From: Amphiura filiformis | Lineage: Eukaryota; Echinodermata; Ophiuroidea; Amphilepidida; Amphiuridae | Length of the DNA stretch: 64,000 bases | NCBI RefSeq assembly: GCF_039555335.1 | Contig: NC_092637.1 | Span: 42,362,990-42,426,989 of the forward strand | Direction of reading: 5' to 3' | Shown here: in pieces, positions 1 to 13,100 of the stretch | Layout of the letters: each line of letters begins with the position of its first letter | How positions within the stretch are numbered: the stretch's first letter is position 1 | Translations under genes and position numbers: made by a program | The notes under the pieces: model-generated | Seen by the model: only the letters and a program-made list of their open reading frames with translations | Database searches by the model: none | What the model was told of the DNA's origin: nothing

Positions 1-1065
1 AGGTCCGTTCACACCAGATACTGTTTTATAAGCTGAAACGAAACACAAACAACACAAAGAATTAATTTCAAACCATTCATGTCAAGGTACATACACATGG
101 TCTATAGCCAAAAAATTCCATACACTCGTGTGCTCAAAAGTAGATCGGTTGGAAATATCCTTACCTAGTCTTATACAAAGGTAGAAAAATCTCCAATAAG
201 CTAATAATTGCTAAGTGGTCACCCATCTTTGTAAAAGCAGAAGAATTCTTGGTTTAGGTGGGAAACTTGTGGAAGTTTTCAGTCAGTTTAAATCTCGCTT
301 AAAAGTGACCCTTAGTGTAGAACTGATCAAATCGAGAGGTTCATCGAAATAACTTTCATCCAAATTTCAACATTTCAACAGAATAAACCACCTCTGGTGC
401 AAAAAAAAGCACCACTGTCCGACCGAAAAACAATAGCAAGTTAACACACTCTACTAGCATTGAAAGTGTTATCTACATGTATGTATCGTGCAAAAAAAGG
501 TGCACTAGAGTTCTAGAGATCGAGTCGAGTAACTCTTCAAACTTCTTCTGTGCAAACTTAAATAGGGCAGCACCAACCAAGGTCTTAGCCAGCCATGCGT
601 CCACACGTCTGTAAGACGGCCTAATCTAATTTTAGACGGGTGGATTTAATGAATTTTACAGATGTGATAGCTCTAAAACAGATGATTTTAAGGTTATATG
701 AACTTGAGACTAATTCAGAGTGACATGTAAAGCCCAAATCAGGACATATTTGACACCAGTGACCCTTCCATGGGTATCCGCAAGTTGTTTTATATTTGAG
801 GGTCAAATTTTGGTATCTGCTTGGACAGGTGGTTTCTGATTTCTGGCTAAGACTCTGGCACCAACGAAAATATAATACCGATAATGAGACATCTGCTTTC
901 CCTGGTTTTAAAGATTGCAAACTAATCAGGCTTCAAGTTCAGCCATGTCGATGACACATCCAGCTGATCACGTCATGACGGGTGATCAAAAATGTTGTAA
1001 TAAATATTGCACTTCAACTTAATTTTAGAATCAAAATAGGCAACCTATGCAATGTATGCTATAAG
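1..1065. other. No recognisable gene or repeat
   Basis: AT-rich sequence without a convincing open frame, tandem repeat or inverted repeat. Short open frames here, such as 621-920 on the minus strand, resemble nothing I recognise. Confidence 0.5.
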
Positions 1066-1241
1066 GATTCAATCATGTTTCACCGTTGTTCATCACCGAT
1101 TAACAATGATGCGTCCGCGTCGTCTGCATGGTTTACTTCGCAAGGGAAGCTTTAGCTGCCCGAGCGAAGTAAACAACGCAGACGCGCCGGACGCGAATTG
1201 TTAATCGGTAATGAATAAGTATGGTGAAACATGATTGAATC
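1066..1241. repeat. Fold-back (palindromic) element, ~76-bp arms
   Basis: The left arm (1066-1142) starts GATTCAATCATGTTTCACC and the right arm (about 1166-1241) ends with its reverse complement GGTGAAACATGATTGAATC. The arms also share the complement of the ACCGATTAACAAT block and of the GTTTACTTCGC block next to the short loop. By eye the arms are about 80-85% complementary. This is the structure of a MITE-like fold-back element; no coding capacity is present. Confidence 0.75.
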
Positions 1242-1577
1242 GCTTACAACAACGAAAACAAGCTAAAGAATAAAGATCGTATTTATAATTCAAATTCATG
1301 AATTCACGAGGAATGTCAGTTAATCATTGACAGTCAGCCTTACAAAAAGATTGATGATTTCTGTTGATCATGTTGATCAGCAATAAAACTGAATAATACG
1401 GAAATCTTCCGCTACTTCCAAAATACTGAATTCAACTTAAAGCGTGATACGCACACAGACTGTTTCAGTTTCAGTTTCTGTTGTCGTCGGTAGGGTAGAC
1501 AAATTGTCCACATTTCGCCAACTTCATTAGAGTATTTATTGACTTGACGCGCTTGCAGGAATTTAACTTGAGAACTT

Positions 1578-2169
1578 CTAACAATTGTTCAGTTTTTGTT
1601 TAAAAATGTCTAATGTGGTTGCTGCTGTGACTTCCCCAGGTAGCTTGTTCCATTCTGGGATTGTTCGATTGAAGTATGAAAACTTGTTGATATTGAGTCT
1701 GGTGTGCCGTCTTTGGTATTTATGAAGATGGCTTCTCCTGGTTCTGGTGACTTGTGCAGGAATCAGATAATCCTCGCTCTTGACCCCGACCACGACCAGT
1801 CCATTCGAAATTTTATACATCATTGTAAGTCTATCATTCTTTCTTCTTTTTTCTAATGTTTCCCAGTTCAATTTAGTTAACATATCTGTGACACTGCTGT
1901 ACATTGTATTTGCTAAAGTTCCGGCTACAAAATCTGGCTGCTCTCCTCTGCACCATTTCGATTCTGTGCTTATGTATTTGGGTATGGGGGTCCCAAACAA
2001 TACTGGCATATTCCAGTATAGGTCGCACAAGCATATTATATGTGCAAGTTTTCACGTCGGTTGTACAGAACCAAAAATTTCTCCTGAGAAAGCCGAGCAC
2101 CTTGTTTGCGTTATTAATTGTGTTCTTGATATGGACACTCCAAGTCATTTTATTTAGCGAGGACAACAC
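1578..2169 (-). pseudogene. LINE reverse transcriptase C-terminal remnant (CR1/Jockey-like)
   Basis: Two overlapping minus-strand frames (1873-2169, then 1578-2030) together give the end of a non-LTR retrotransposon reverse transcriptase. The first frame has the thumb-region pattern LVRPILEYASIVWDPHT followed by EMVQRRAARF. The second has NMLTKLNWETLEKRRK-type spacing (here DMLTKLNWETLEKRRK), then FNRTIPEWNKLP and a stop. The change of frame near 1900-2030 means at least one indel, so this is a dead 5'-truncated copy. The family is named from motif resemblance only. Confidence 0.8.
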
Positions 2170-2186
2170 TTTTTAGGTTTATTCTA

Positions 2187-2510
2187 GGAACATCTACAAA
2201 TTTGGTATCACTGTAAAGAGCATTAAGAAACTTAGACAATGGTACCAAAAACAGCTCTATAGCTCAAAGTATGGGGGAGTTATACCTATTTGAAGTAGTG
2301 AAGGGTAGCGGAATTTGTCTGTCATTTTTTGTTTATGGTACCCTGGATTTATTTGTCTAGCACTTGAATATTTTTACAAGTAACACTTACAAATCTGGTA
2401 TCAATGTAAAGGGCATTAAAAAAGAAAGACAATGGTGCCAGAATCAGCTCTATAACTTAAAATATGGGGAGGTTATGCCTATTTAAAGTCATGTGAAGTT
2501 TACTGGTTTG
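2187..2510. repeat. Degenerate two-copy tandem duplication, ~198-bp period
   Basis: The blocks around 2187-2310 and 2385-2510 share AATTTGGTATCACTGTAAAG / AATCTGGTATCAATGTAAAG, a GACAATGGT block, a CAGCTCTATA block and a TATGGGG...GTTAT block in the same order and spacing. No coding frame runs through it. Confidence 0.65.
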
Positions 2511-3119
2511 TTTTGTGAGTCAATTTTTTGCGTACAATAAATACAGCATTATTTTAGAGACGATGATATTGCCTCCAACTCCAAGAAATAAATAAATAAA
2601 TATTGTAAGTAAATAAACAAGTAAATTTAGGAATGAATGAATAAAGGAATAAATAAAAAAAAAAAAAAAATGAATATATGTAATCATAATCTAATATGAC
2701 CCATGCAACACATGAACATATTCTCCCAGTGCCATTAGTTTACTTGTCAACCTCATCTGACACTGCACTACTCAACTTTAGTATTGAAAAAAAAAAAATA
2801 CAAAGGAAGTGAAAAACAAGAGCACCAATGGCGCTGTGGCTCTGCGCTTTTTGGTGACAGTGAAAGTAATTGTTCTTGGAGTCGATTGTGCAATGTGACA
2901 GATCACATTCAATGGGTACATCTGGTTGGTTGGTAGCTATCTCATTTGCAGAGCATACAAGAATACATCAATCAATTTAGGGAATTACTATTTAGCGACA
3001 TGAATCGAATCTGGTGGAATTGGATAGAAATGGGTCCAAATGGACCGAAACTGATCAAAATGTATCAAAATACATAAGCCAATGTCAAGAATAGTGTTGT
3101 CTGAATAAGGTTTTGGCTA
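2511..3119. other. AT-rich spacer with A-rich low-complexity runs
   Basis: Contains imperfect AAAT repeats at about 2587-2670 and a short A run near 2790. No gene seen. Confidence 0.5.
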
Positions 3120-5540
3120 TAATTAATTAGTGACTGTACCCACCAAGTTTAAAACCTATACGACAGTTTATACTAATTTGATCTCAGTTGACCCCAGGTG
3201 ACCCTGAAATGGCCTTCCAAAACTTTGGCTCTAAATAGTGACTGTACCCACCAGGTTTCATGCCTATCCAACAGTTTTTACTCATTTGACCTCAGATAAC
3301 CCCAAAATGACCTTCCAAAAATGTGACTGCAAATGTTGACTGCATCCACCAAGTTTCATGCCCGTCCAAATGTTTTTACTAATTTGACCTCAGATGACCC
3401 CTGGTGACCAGAAATGACCTTCCACAAATTTGACTCCAAATGTTGACTGAACTCAGTGTCACACCCATATGACAGCTGTTACTAAATTGACCTCAGATGA
3501 CCCATGGTGACCCTGGAATGACCTTCCAAACATTTGGCTCTAAACTTTGACTGTACCTACCATGTTTCATGCCCATATAACAGTTTTTACTAATTTGACT
3601 TTAAATGACCCCTGGATAACCTCAGGTGACCCTGAAATGACCTTCCCAAAATTTAACTCCAAATGTTGACTGTACCCACCAAGTTTAATGCTCATCCGAC
3701 AGTTTTTACTAATTTGACCTCAAATGACCCCTAGTGACCCCAAAATGACCTTCCAAAAATTTGACTCCAAATGTTGACTGTACCCACCAAGTTTTATGCC
3801 CATCCGACAGTTGTTATTAATTTGACCTCAAATGACCCCTGGTGACCCCAAAATGACCTTCCAAAAATTTGAATCCAAATGTTGACGGTATCACCATGTT
3901 TCATGCCCATACGACAGTTTTTAATAATTTGATCTCAGATGACCCCTGGTGACCCCAAAATGACCTCCCCAAAATTTGGCTATAAATGTTGACTGTATCC
4001 ACAAAGTTTCATGCCTGTTCAAAAGTTTTTACTAATTTGACCTTAGATGACCCCTGGTGACCCAAAATGACCTTCCACAAATTTTACTCCAAATGTTGAC
4101 TGTACGAGGGCTGTCGAGTGCAGATCCGTCGGAACACGCTTTTCAATACGGAATAAATGCTAACCTCATTGTGACATCATCCAAGCAGCAAAGTTCATTT
4201 CCCATTGAAAAAGCGTTATCCGACGGATCTGCAGACGACCATTCTGGTACCCACCAAGTTTCATGCCCATACGACAATTGTTACTAATTTGACCTCAGAT
4301 GGCCCATGGTGACCCTGAAATGACTTTCCAAAAATTTGACTCTAAATGTTGACTGTACTTAACAAGTTTCAAGCACATATAACAGTTTTTACTAATATGA
4401 CCCCTGGTGACCCCGAAATGACCTTCCCAAATTTGGCTCTAAATGTTGACTGTACCCACCAAGTTTCATGCCCATACGACAGTTTTACTAATTTGACCTC
4501 AAATGACCCCTGGTGACCCCGAAATGACCTTCCCAAAATTTGGCTTTAAATGTTGACTGCACCCATCAAGTGTCATGCCCATACGACAGTTTTACTAATT
4601 TGACCTCAGATGACCCCTGGTGACCCCTGAAATGACCTTCCAAAAATTTGACTCCAAATGTTGACTGTAGCTACCAAGTTTCATGCCCATCCGACAGTTT
4701 TTACTAATTTGACCTCAGATGACCCCGAAATGACCTTCCAAAAATTTGGCTCTAACTGTACCCACCAAGTTTCATGCCCATACGACAGTTTTTACTAATT
4801 TGACCTCAGATGACCCTTGGTGACCCCGAAATGACCTTCCAAAAATTTGACTCCAAATGTTGACTGTAGCTGCCAAGTTTCATGCCCATCCGACAGGTTT
4901 TACTAATTTGACCTCAGATGGACCCCTGGTGACCCCGAAATGACCTTCCAAAAATTTGACTCCAAATGTTGACTGTATCCACCAAGTTTCATGTCCATCC
5001 GACAGTTTTTACTAACTTGACCTCAGATGACCTCTGGTGACCCCGAAATGACCTTCACAAAATTTGGCTATAAATGTTGACTGCACCCATCAAGTTTCAT
5101 GCCCATACAACAGTTTTTACTAATTTGACCTCAGATGACCCATGGTGACCCCGAAATGACCTTCCCAAAATTTGGCTAACTGTACCCACCAAGTTTCATG
5201 CCCATACGACAGTTTTTACTAATTTGACCTCAGATGACCCATGGTGACCCCGAAATGACCTTCCCAAAATTTGGCTCTAACTGTACCCACCAAGTTTCAT
5301 GCCCATACGACAGTTTTACTAATTTGACCTCAGATGACCCCTGGTGACCCTGAAATGACCTGCCAAAATTTGACTGCAAATGTTGACTGCACCCATCAAG
5401 TTTCATACCCATACGATAGTTTTACTAATTTGACCTCAGATGACCCCTGGTGACCCCGAATTGACCTTCCAAAATTTGACTCCCAAATGCTGACTGTACC
5501 CACCCCAGTTTCATGCCCATCGACAGTTGTTACTAATTTC
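3120..5540. repeat. Satellite-like tandem array, ~105-bp unit, about 20+ copies
   Basis: The blocks CACCAAGTTTCATGCCCAT, CGACAGTTTTTACTAATTTG, ACCTCAGATGACCCCTGGTG and AAATGACCTTCC recur in fixed order from 3.12 to 5.54 kb. Successive CACCAAGTTT blocks at 3141, 3249 and 3347 give spacings of 108 and 98 bp. Units carry small indels and substitutions, and some lack the TGTTGACTG segment. Open frames across it are artefacts of the repeat. One unit is interrupted by the insertion at 4106-4246. Confidence 0.93.
4106..4246. mobile_element. 141-bp TIR element inserted in the satellite (GTAC target duplication)
   Basis: The satellite reads GACTGTAC then CCACCAAG in neighbouring units. Here the two parts are split by 141 bp, and GTAC is repeated on both sides (4102-4105 and 4247-4250). 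The insert has imperfect inverted ends: GCAGATCCGTCGG near the left and CCGACGGATCTGC near the right, with CGCTTTTCAAT opposed to ATTGAAAAAGCG further in. It has no coding capacity, so it is a MITE-like non-autonomous element. A 4-bp duplication does not by itself fix the superfamily. Confidence 0.85.
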
Positions 5541-6844
5541 GGAAGCAATTGGGTCAAATTATTTTTTTTTTTTTGTAACTTTTTTCTGATTGGGGAATAT
5601 TTTTTTAAGTAGTTCCCCCCCCCCCCCCGGGCTGTCATTGATTGCTTAACATTCCTTTTGATTTCTCTCAAAAACTTAGCTCATGATTAATATTGCACTG
5701 CCTAGAGTAAAACATTAAACTTGGCAACTTTCAATCAACATGATCAATGATTTCTGAAACCACTAATTTCAGTCACATTTTAATTCAATAATTATGTACA
5801 TTTTATTTCAACTTTTCTATTTCTGCCACCCCTTATGAATTATTCATTCATAACTGTGATGACCTTGGGACCGTCCAATCAGAATCAACATGATCAATCA
5901 ATACGCCGTAAGGTCATGACCTGTGTGGTGAAACCAAAATAAACAGTCAAAAATGGCGAGATTGGTCGGCACAGTCGATGTAACATCGATCAAATAAACC
6001 GTGGTCTTGAATTTCTTAAGAAGTCCTGGCCTAAAAACTATGTTGTTTTTCAGGAGAAAACATATTAATCTTTGATATTCTGAAGTATAAAATTGTTGGG
6101 CAAAGTGGAACATCATTTATTTAGACTGTTTTTGCTATAGAAAAATACGAAAAATTTTTCAATTTTGCGAAGAGGGGCAAATCCCATTGAAAGTATAATT
6201 TTTCCTCCGAATCATGTCCACAATAATGGTTTAATTTACTGTTTTTAACTATATTCTAACAATTAAATCTACAAAGAGCGTGACGAAATACGAACAGCTT
6301 GCATGACTTTTCGGTCCGTGTTCAGATAACAGGTGCACTTGACTTGCCAAAGAAAAATAGTGCAATCCGTCTATTTCCATCATCTTCTCACAACTTAAAT
6401 TATACAGACCAAAATAATCTCTAGCACACACAGGGAACCAAGCAAAGCGATTGAAATTGCTCGTTTCTCATTACGATTTTGGACTTTTCTTTCATAAAAT
6501 AACTACTTTTCCCACCTCATTTCAACCCAATATGGAGTGCAATCGATTGAAAAATAACTTTTAGAAAGTTAGAACTCAATTTTAAAAGCACATATCGCAC
6601 ACAGAAATAACCTTAGCATAAAAAGCACCATCGGAAGTGGCGAAAAATGAAGCAAAATACACCGTCCACTTAGCGCGATCACGATGGCTCGTCAAGCAAG
6701 CTTGGAGCCAAAAATTGAAAAAAAATTATACAAATTCTTAAAGTATCATAGAGTTGATTAAAAGTAGTAACAAAAATAATATCACTTGAATTAAGTGTGC
6801 ATTTTGCATTTTACCACATACGACATGACCCGATATGCGCTACA
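5541..6844. other. No recognisable gene
   Basis: Contains a T run (5562-5573), a C run (5618-5628) and otherwise unique-looking AT-rich DNA. Minus-strand frames at 5898-6116 and 6249-6431 show no family motif. Confidence 0.5.
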
Positions 6845-7385
6845 TCTCACTGTTGGCAGGGCACCCTTTTTAAAGGGTGCCACTTGGAAATTTGGAAAAT
6901 CCTTAAAAGGGTGGGAGTTTAAACTTTGTTGGTAAAAAGGGTGGATTGATATAAAGGGTGGGAGTAAAATAAAAAGGGTGGGAGTGCCAGCTTACAATAT
7001 ATTTTAATTGAATGATAAAATCATCCTAGTTTCCATTAAGAATAAGTGCCAAACCACAAGAATAAGTGCCAAACCACTGCTAGCAAACCATATCGCAAGA
7101 TAAAATTCCATTTGATGCATGTTTACATCCTAGGTTATCGTGTGATGATAGGTGCAGAATTTGGCGTACCGTACTTGATTTACTTCGAACCAAATTGCCT
7201 GTGACTTCATCAATGTATAGGCCTACAAATAGGGGAAAAAGCAAAATGTGGTGGGGTCAGGAATTTTCAGTATAAAGGGTGCCTCAGTAAAAAGCGTGGG
7301 GGTCAGGAATTTTCAATATAAAGGGTGCCTCAATAAAAAGGGTGGGGGTAAAATAAAAAGGGTGGGGGTCAAACCCCACTGCCAA
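6845..7385. repeat. Dispersed AAAGGGTGGG-type short repeats
   Basis: The phrase AAAAAGGGTGGG(A/G)GT, often with TAAAATAAAAAGGGTGGG, recurs at about 6930-6990 and 7275-7380, and TATAAAGGGTGCCTCA occurs twice at 7270-7335. A small palindrome, GGCACCC...AAAGGGTGCC, lies at 6859-6882. It looks like two ends of a degraded repeat around 250 bp of unrelated sequence. Confidence 0.55.
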
Positions 7386-9008
7386 GTATATTCTCCCACC
7401 CCGGCGTCAGCCCGATCAGGAACAACACGTGCACCGCCACCTCACCACTTCTCCCCGTATTGTCGTATTTTCACGGCCAATTGCAAATACGGGTCATCAC
7501 AGTAATTCCCTTTGCGCATCTATGCGCGATGGATTTCTGCAGCAGAATGACCACAAACATCTTTAAAATACTCTAAAATTTCATATTATATGGGTGTAAT
7601 ATAGGTGTAATGACCTCCTTCTGCTCCATTTCAACAACTTTTTACGCCAAAAACCATGAAAATCTTACCTAAAAAATAGACTTCAAAAACTGAAACATTA
7701 TGGGCTTTCCCCAAAACAAACCCCGTCGTGTTTGGTATGAGTGCAAAGGTCACAAAATTCCCTATAAAATGATGACATCATCCCCTAAAGTCTCGTGGAG
7801 TCTCGTGGATAAATCCAAATCGAGATTTCGTGAATTTCAAGCAGGCGAAAAAATGGCGTCCCGTCGATCGAGTCGCTACGGTCGTAACTCCTGAACTTCA
7901 ACAAGTTCATGACATTAAAAACATGCTTAATGTTCTTTTTTGTGGAAAACTTTACATAATCGGAAAATTCCATCTTTAAACTCTGTAAAAATAATTTCCT
8001 ATTGTATTTGGAGTTTTGAAAGGATGAGAAATGGTGAGTTGTTTTCACTAAGTTTCACACACAAACAGATCCAAATGCGTAAATCATCGTATGCGCTGAT
8101 CTCGCTATTTTATTATCAATTTCAACTCCTAAATATGGATGGGAGTCTAGACATGACGAATTTTATGCTGGCGTTCGCGTACACCTTTGCTGTGAAAGTG
8201 TGGATTCATCACAGATTAACAATGGTTGGCTCCTGTACAAAAGTATAGGAAGAGTTGTTGAAGGTCTGAAAGATACTTTTTTGATTCATTAAAATTACTA
8301 TCAATCATCCAACGATAGCGTGATTGATTGTGCACGCAGAGGAAATGCAGCGCTACCAACAATGCTTGACGCAATTGTCATTCCGTGCCGATTGAGCTCT
8401 CAGCTGGATCGAGAAACTATTATTTTAGCTTATTACAAGACGTAAGCTTAATGTTAATTTTAAAGCTTATTTCATATATTTTTTTACACTCATCGACTGC
8501 TGAGCTGAGTGAAAAAGACTTAAATTTTACTTACTGACTCGTGGTTGTGAGATGTAATTTCGGGTAATTGCTAATTTGTGCTCCATTGCTGCCTCCAACC
8601 TTGTCTTTTGAGGCCCAAAATCGAGCAGATCGCCGTTTAAAGCCATTTTTCTAAGCCCTAAAATCTGTAAATTCTACCGAAAATGATCAGCCGAAATAGT
8701 GGACTGATTGACCCCGATTGACCTGAGAGTTCACGTGATTGAAAGCCACCTGACTCATAGCCTAAGTACGCTTACAGTTATACCGGCAAAACACAGTTTA
8801 GCGTATGTATTATATCATTTAACTTATTTTTCCAAGTCAACGGTAGCTCTCCGGGCCGGGTAACTGTGAAATTGATTGATGGAGAAAAGGAAGAGGGGAA
8901 GTTTAATAGTAATATTAAAGAACAGTGGTAGACTAAATAAAATAAAGAACTAAATAAAAAAGAATTAAAGAATTAAAAATGTAAAAAAATAAAGTTATAG
9001 ATGACCAA
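7386..9008. other. No recognisable gene
   Basis: AT-rich DNA with no convincing exon or repeat. It becomes A-rich from 8880 towards the microsatellite. Confidence 0.45.
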
Positions 9009-9356
<348 letters not shown>

Positions 9357-9590
9357 GCTAGTCATTGAAAACCACAAAAAGTGGTTGTTTTGGGCCAATT
9401 TTTTTGTAAAAGGGGTTAAATTTGATGGATGAATCTTTGCAAAGAGGGTCTTTGAAAGATTTGGTAATTCAGGTTACCAATTTTTGTGTTGAGTGGGGGG
9501 GGACGGTACCGTACTTAACTTAGTGAACATTGCCTGAGATCAGATAAATGTGGATTAGCCTATATGGTTACACCGTCCACCGAATTTTAG

Positions 9591-10115
9591 GGCTGTGCAA
9601 TAATTATGAACCCCTGCCCCCCCCCCCTTTGAACATGCCAAATTTGTGGGATCCCAATTTGGAAACCTTAAATGGTCTAGATGTATGTTGCGAGCGCAGT
9701 GAGCAGGTAAATTTGCATATTTACTGAGCGTTTCCGTACTGTTTTCTTAAGCCTTTTTAGAGCGTTTTCTTAAAAAGGCGCCCAATGAATGTGTGCCAAA
9801 AATCGCTTGGCCCCCCTCTCGGGCTTGCCAAAAATTGCTTGCCCCCCCCTTTCGGCTCGCCAAAAATTCTTACCCCCCCCCCCCCCAGGGCTCATTATTA
9901 TTGCACAGCCCCTTAGGGGTGGTACAATAATTATGTGTAGGGGGGGCCTATGTAGGGAGCCTACCCCGGGGTGGTGAGTTATAGGGTGGGTGAAGATTTT
10001 CGGGCAGGCCAAAAGGGGGAGGGGCATTTTTTGGCATGTCGAAAAGGGAAGGGGATCAAGCGATTTTTGGTCGGTGGAAAGGGGGGAGGGCAAGCGATTT
10101 TTGGCACAGATATTT
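9591..10115. mobile_element. Palindromic element(s) with GGGCTGTGCAATAATTATG ends and C/G-rich core
   Basis: The end sequence GGGCTGTGCAATAATTATG at about 9591 faces its complement ATTATTGCACAGCCC at about 9897-9911. A second palindrome overlaps it: TGTGCCAAAAATCGCTTG (9791) is opposed to CAAGCGATTTTTGGCACA (10091-10108), with runs of C on the left and of G on the right. The same end sequence recurs in the 14.8-17.7 kb repeat field, so this is a dispersed family. No transposase is visible. Confidence 0.65.
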
Positions 10116-10183
10116 TGAGCACCGTTTCGGGTTTCCTTGATTTTATTATGCACACATCGGTGTTATTAAATCTAATGTCTTGC

Positions 10184-13100
10184 TTAAGGGCGTACTACAC
10201 CCATATATTGGTTTGATTGGTCTAAAAAAATATTTTATCATTTCAAGCTAGGCGATATATGCACTGATCATGTGAAATAAAAAAAATATGAAAAACATCG
10301 TGAAAGTGTCCCTTTTCACCTATTTGTCTTAAAGTTGACTGGTTGTTAAGGACGCTACCACGTAGTCTCCGTCACAACCGGTTTCTGCCGTTTCTAACAT
10401 TCATCGATATTCACGTATACAGTATTAGACTTGCTACCAGTCCAAAATACGACCTGCCTATGTATGTTTAGGGCTGACACGTCAATTTGTATTACCAATA
10501 GGAAATACACAGGTCAGACATTTGAGAATAATAATTCTTTAAGATTTGGTAAAAAAAATTGTAGCCGCCTCATTAATATGCTACCTAATCAAAAATTTTG
10601 TTGAAATAAAATTAAGGATCGAATGCGTTTTAGTGTCAAAAAAGGCAAAATTACCGTCAAACTTTCGCCGAATTCTGCACCCTTGCGAAGCCCTCCGGCG
10701 GGTGCACAGTTAAATCGGGAATAAAAATATCCGACCTTTGCGATCAAAAACAACAAATTACAACATTGGACCATGTTTGGACATACTATAGACAAAAAAA
10801 AAACTATTGCCAAATAATATAGAATAGAACATTTTACATCAACTTGACAAACTAATGAAGAAAATGTGCTCCATAAACATTAGGTAAGTGCGCAAAACAA
10901 TTCCTATTCAAATGCGTGTATAAAACTGAACAGGGCCGGACGGCTACAAGACTACCGCATAAGTTCAAAGTTGCCAGATTCAAACATGAGCATGTATGCC
11001 TAGCACCTTCTCTTGGTAAAATCCCTGATAAAATCAAGATTGTGACCGTCGTGTTATTAAAATTGAATTTTAAGCGTTGGAACTTAACACAAAAGACCAT
11101 ACGGGTATGCTCTCCCGGAAAGACCCCCCCTCCATTTGTGGGATTCCGCAGCTCCAAAAGACCCGTGACCAAAATAGAGCTATAGGCGTAGGCGCAGGCA
11201 TACGTAAACACGGAAACTTGACAATTTCAGCTCTAAGACCTACATCGCTCGATCATTCTTCACATGTCTGGTTTTTTTCAGGCGTTATTCACCCAGAAAG
11301 CCAAGAAAGACCCAATTTTGACTATTCGCAGCTCCAAAAGACCACCTTTTATATTTATTGGCAGCTCCAAAAATGATCCCTTTCCGGCATGTAGGCCTAC
11401 CCCGGTACGCCGTCAGCACCCCCGGGAGCTCAGTCCCCGGACCCTACTAAATTCTGGGGAAGCATACCCCAGGAGCATACCCACCAGAAATGTATGTTGT
11501 GCCCCCCCCCCCCTCCCCGTGAAGTGGCGTCATGGGGGATCATGGGCGTAGCCAGATGATGGTGGATGCGATATCGCTATTTTGACGTCGCCATTGGATT
11601 AACACATAATCATGAAATCTTCACAAACAATTCTAAATTTGTTATGTGGTGTCAAAGCAAAATTATCTTACTCTAAAACCGTTGGGGTTCTGCAAAGTAC
11701 CCCACTGCATGCTGCAAGTATGTTAATTGTCCATTTATAATTGCTAACCGTGTATTGTGAATGGGGCTGTCAGCCCTGTATCTTCGCCAGCCTCGTACGT
11801 CCGTGTTGCGTGTCCAATGCCGCCTGGGCGTAGCTAGGACTTTTTAAGGGGGGGGGGGCAAAGGAGTGAAAGGGGAAACCCTCATTCAAGGGGGGAAATC
11901 TTTAACGAAACAAAATAGGCTCAAAAGTACAAAAAAGACCCTAGTAAAATTCTTCAGGGCGACCGCATCCAAAGGGGGGGGGAGGGGGTTAGCTTCCCCC
12001 ATTGCCCCCCTTATGTACGGCACTGAACGTATGAGAAATTTGCTCATTTCCGCAAATTAAGACATTTTAACAATTCCACAATTTTAGACATTTTAAATGG
12101 TAGGCCCTAATAAAGTGAGTAGAAAAAGTGAATAATAAATATAGTAGACCTATTACACCCCATAGATATTGGCCAATGTCAATGCACATGTGCACGTGGC
12201 ATCACTCTGCTACCGGTATTTCTTTTGTGCCAGAAGAGGCATTTTAAAGGAGTATATTAATACTTGGCTTTTGCAATAATATAGGCCTACGTGCCAAAAC
12301 TTGCTTGCCCCTTCTCGGCCTGCCTAAAAGTATACCGGTTGCCATGTAGGCCTAGTGGGTCAATGTTTTGGTAGGCCTATGTCGATAGAGGGGGTTGGCA
12401 TGTCAAAGTGGGGAGGACAAAGATTTGTTGGCATGGGGAAAGAAATTCACCACCCCAGATGGCGAGTTGCGATAATATAAACTTAATCAGCGGTGAAAAG
12501 CACGAGTATAGGCCTACAATTCCGCAAAATAATAGGCGTAGGCCTACATTTTAAAGGTAACACGGAAAATGAAAGTTAAAGGTTATAGCCAGGGGAAGTC
12601 ATATAATTAAAATATTAGATGATGAAATAAGCATGATTAGGGGCTCACTGGGGGATTTCCAAATGGTGTAGGCCTACCAACTGAATTTCTTATAATCTTA
12701 CCCCTTCCCCGGCCTTCATAATCGCCTTTGTTGTCCCTGTTTGTTGTTATAGTAGACCTATTAGTGGTTTAGCCAAACGCTGAGTATTAAAGACAAAATC
12801 TCATCCCGGGAAAAAATCATCAGACATTTTACACGAATCTGATTACTATCCGGGATAAGCCTATGATAGGCCACCTACATTATATCGGGCTTCAACTTTG
12901 TCAATTGGCCTACTGCTGTTAGGATCCTATGCCAAATACATTTCAAAAATATTAAATGACAATTTAAATGACTTATCCTTCACTTTTAGACATTTATAAA
13001 CAATTTTAATTTTTCACACTTTGCTGGGATCACTGGATAGGCCTTTAAAATTGTATAGATGGGAATGTCTAAATTCGAGCGTAGGGCCTACGTTATAGGC

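Noticed and set aside
3120-5540. CRISPR-like array
   Set aside because: Units are directly tandem with no unique spacers, and the genome is eukaryotic; this is satellite DNA.
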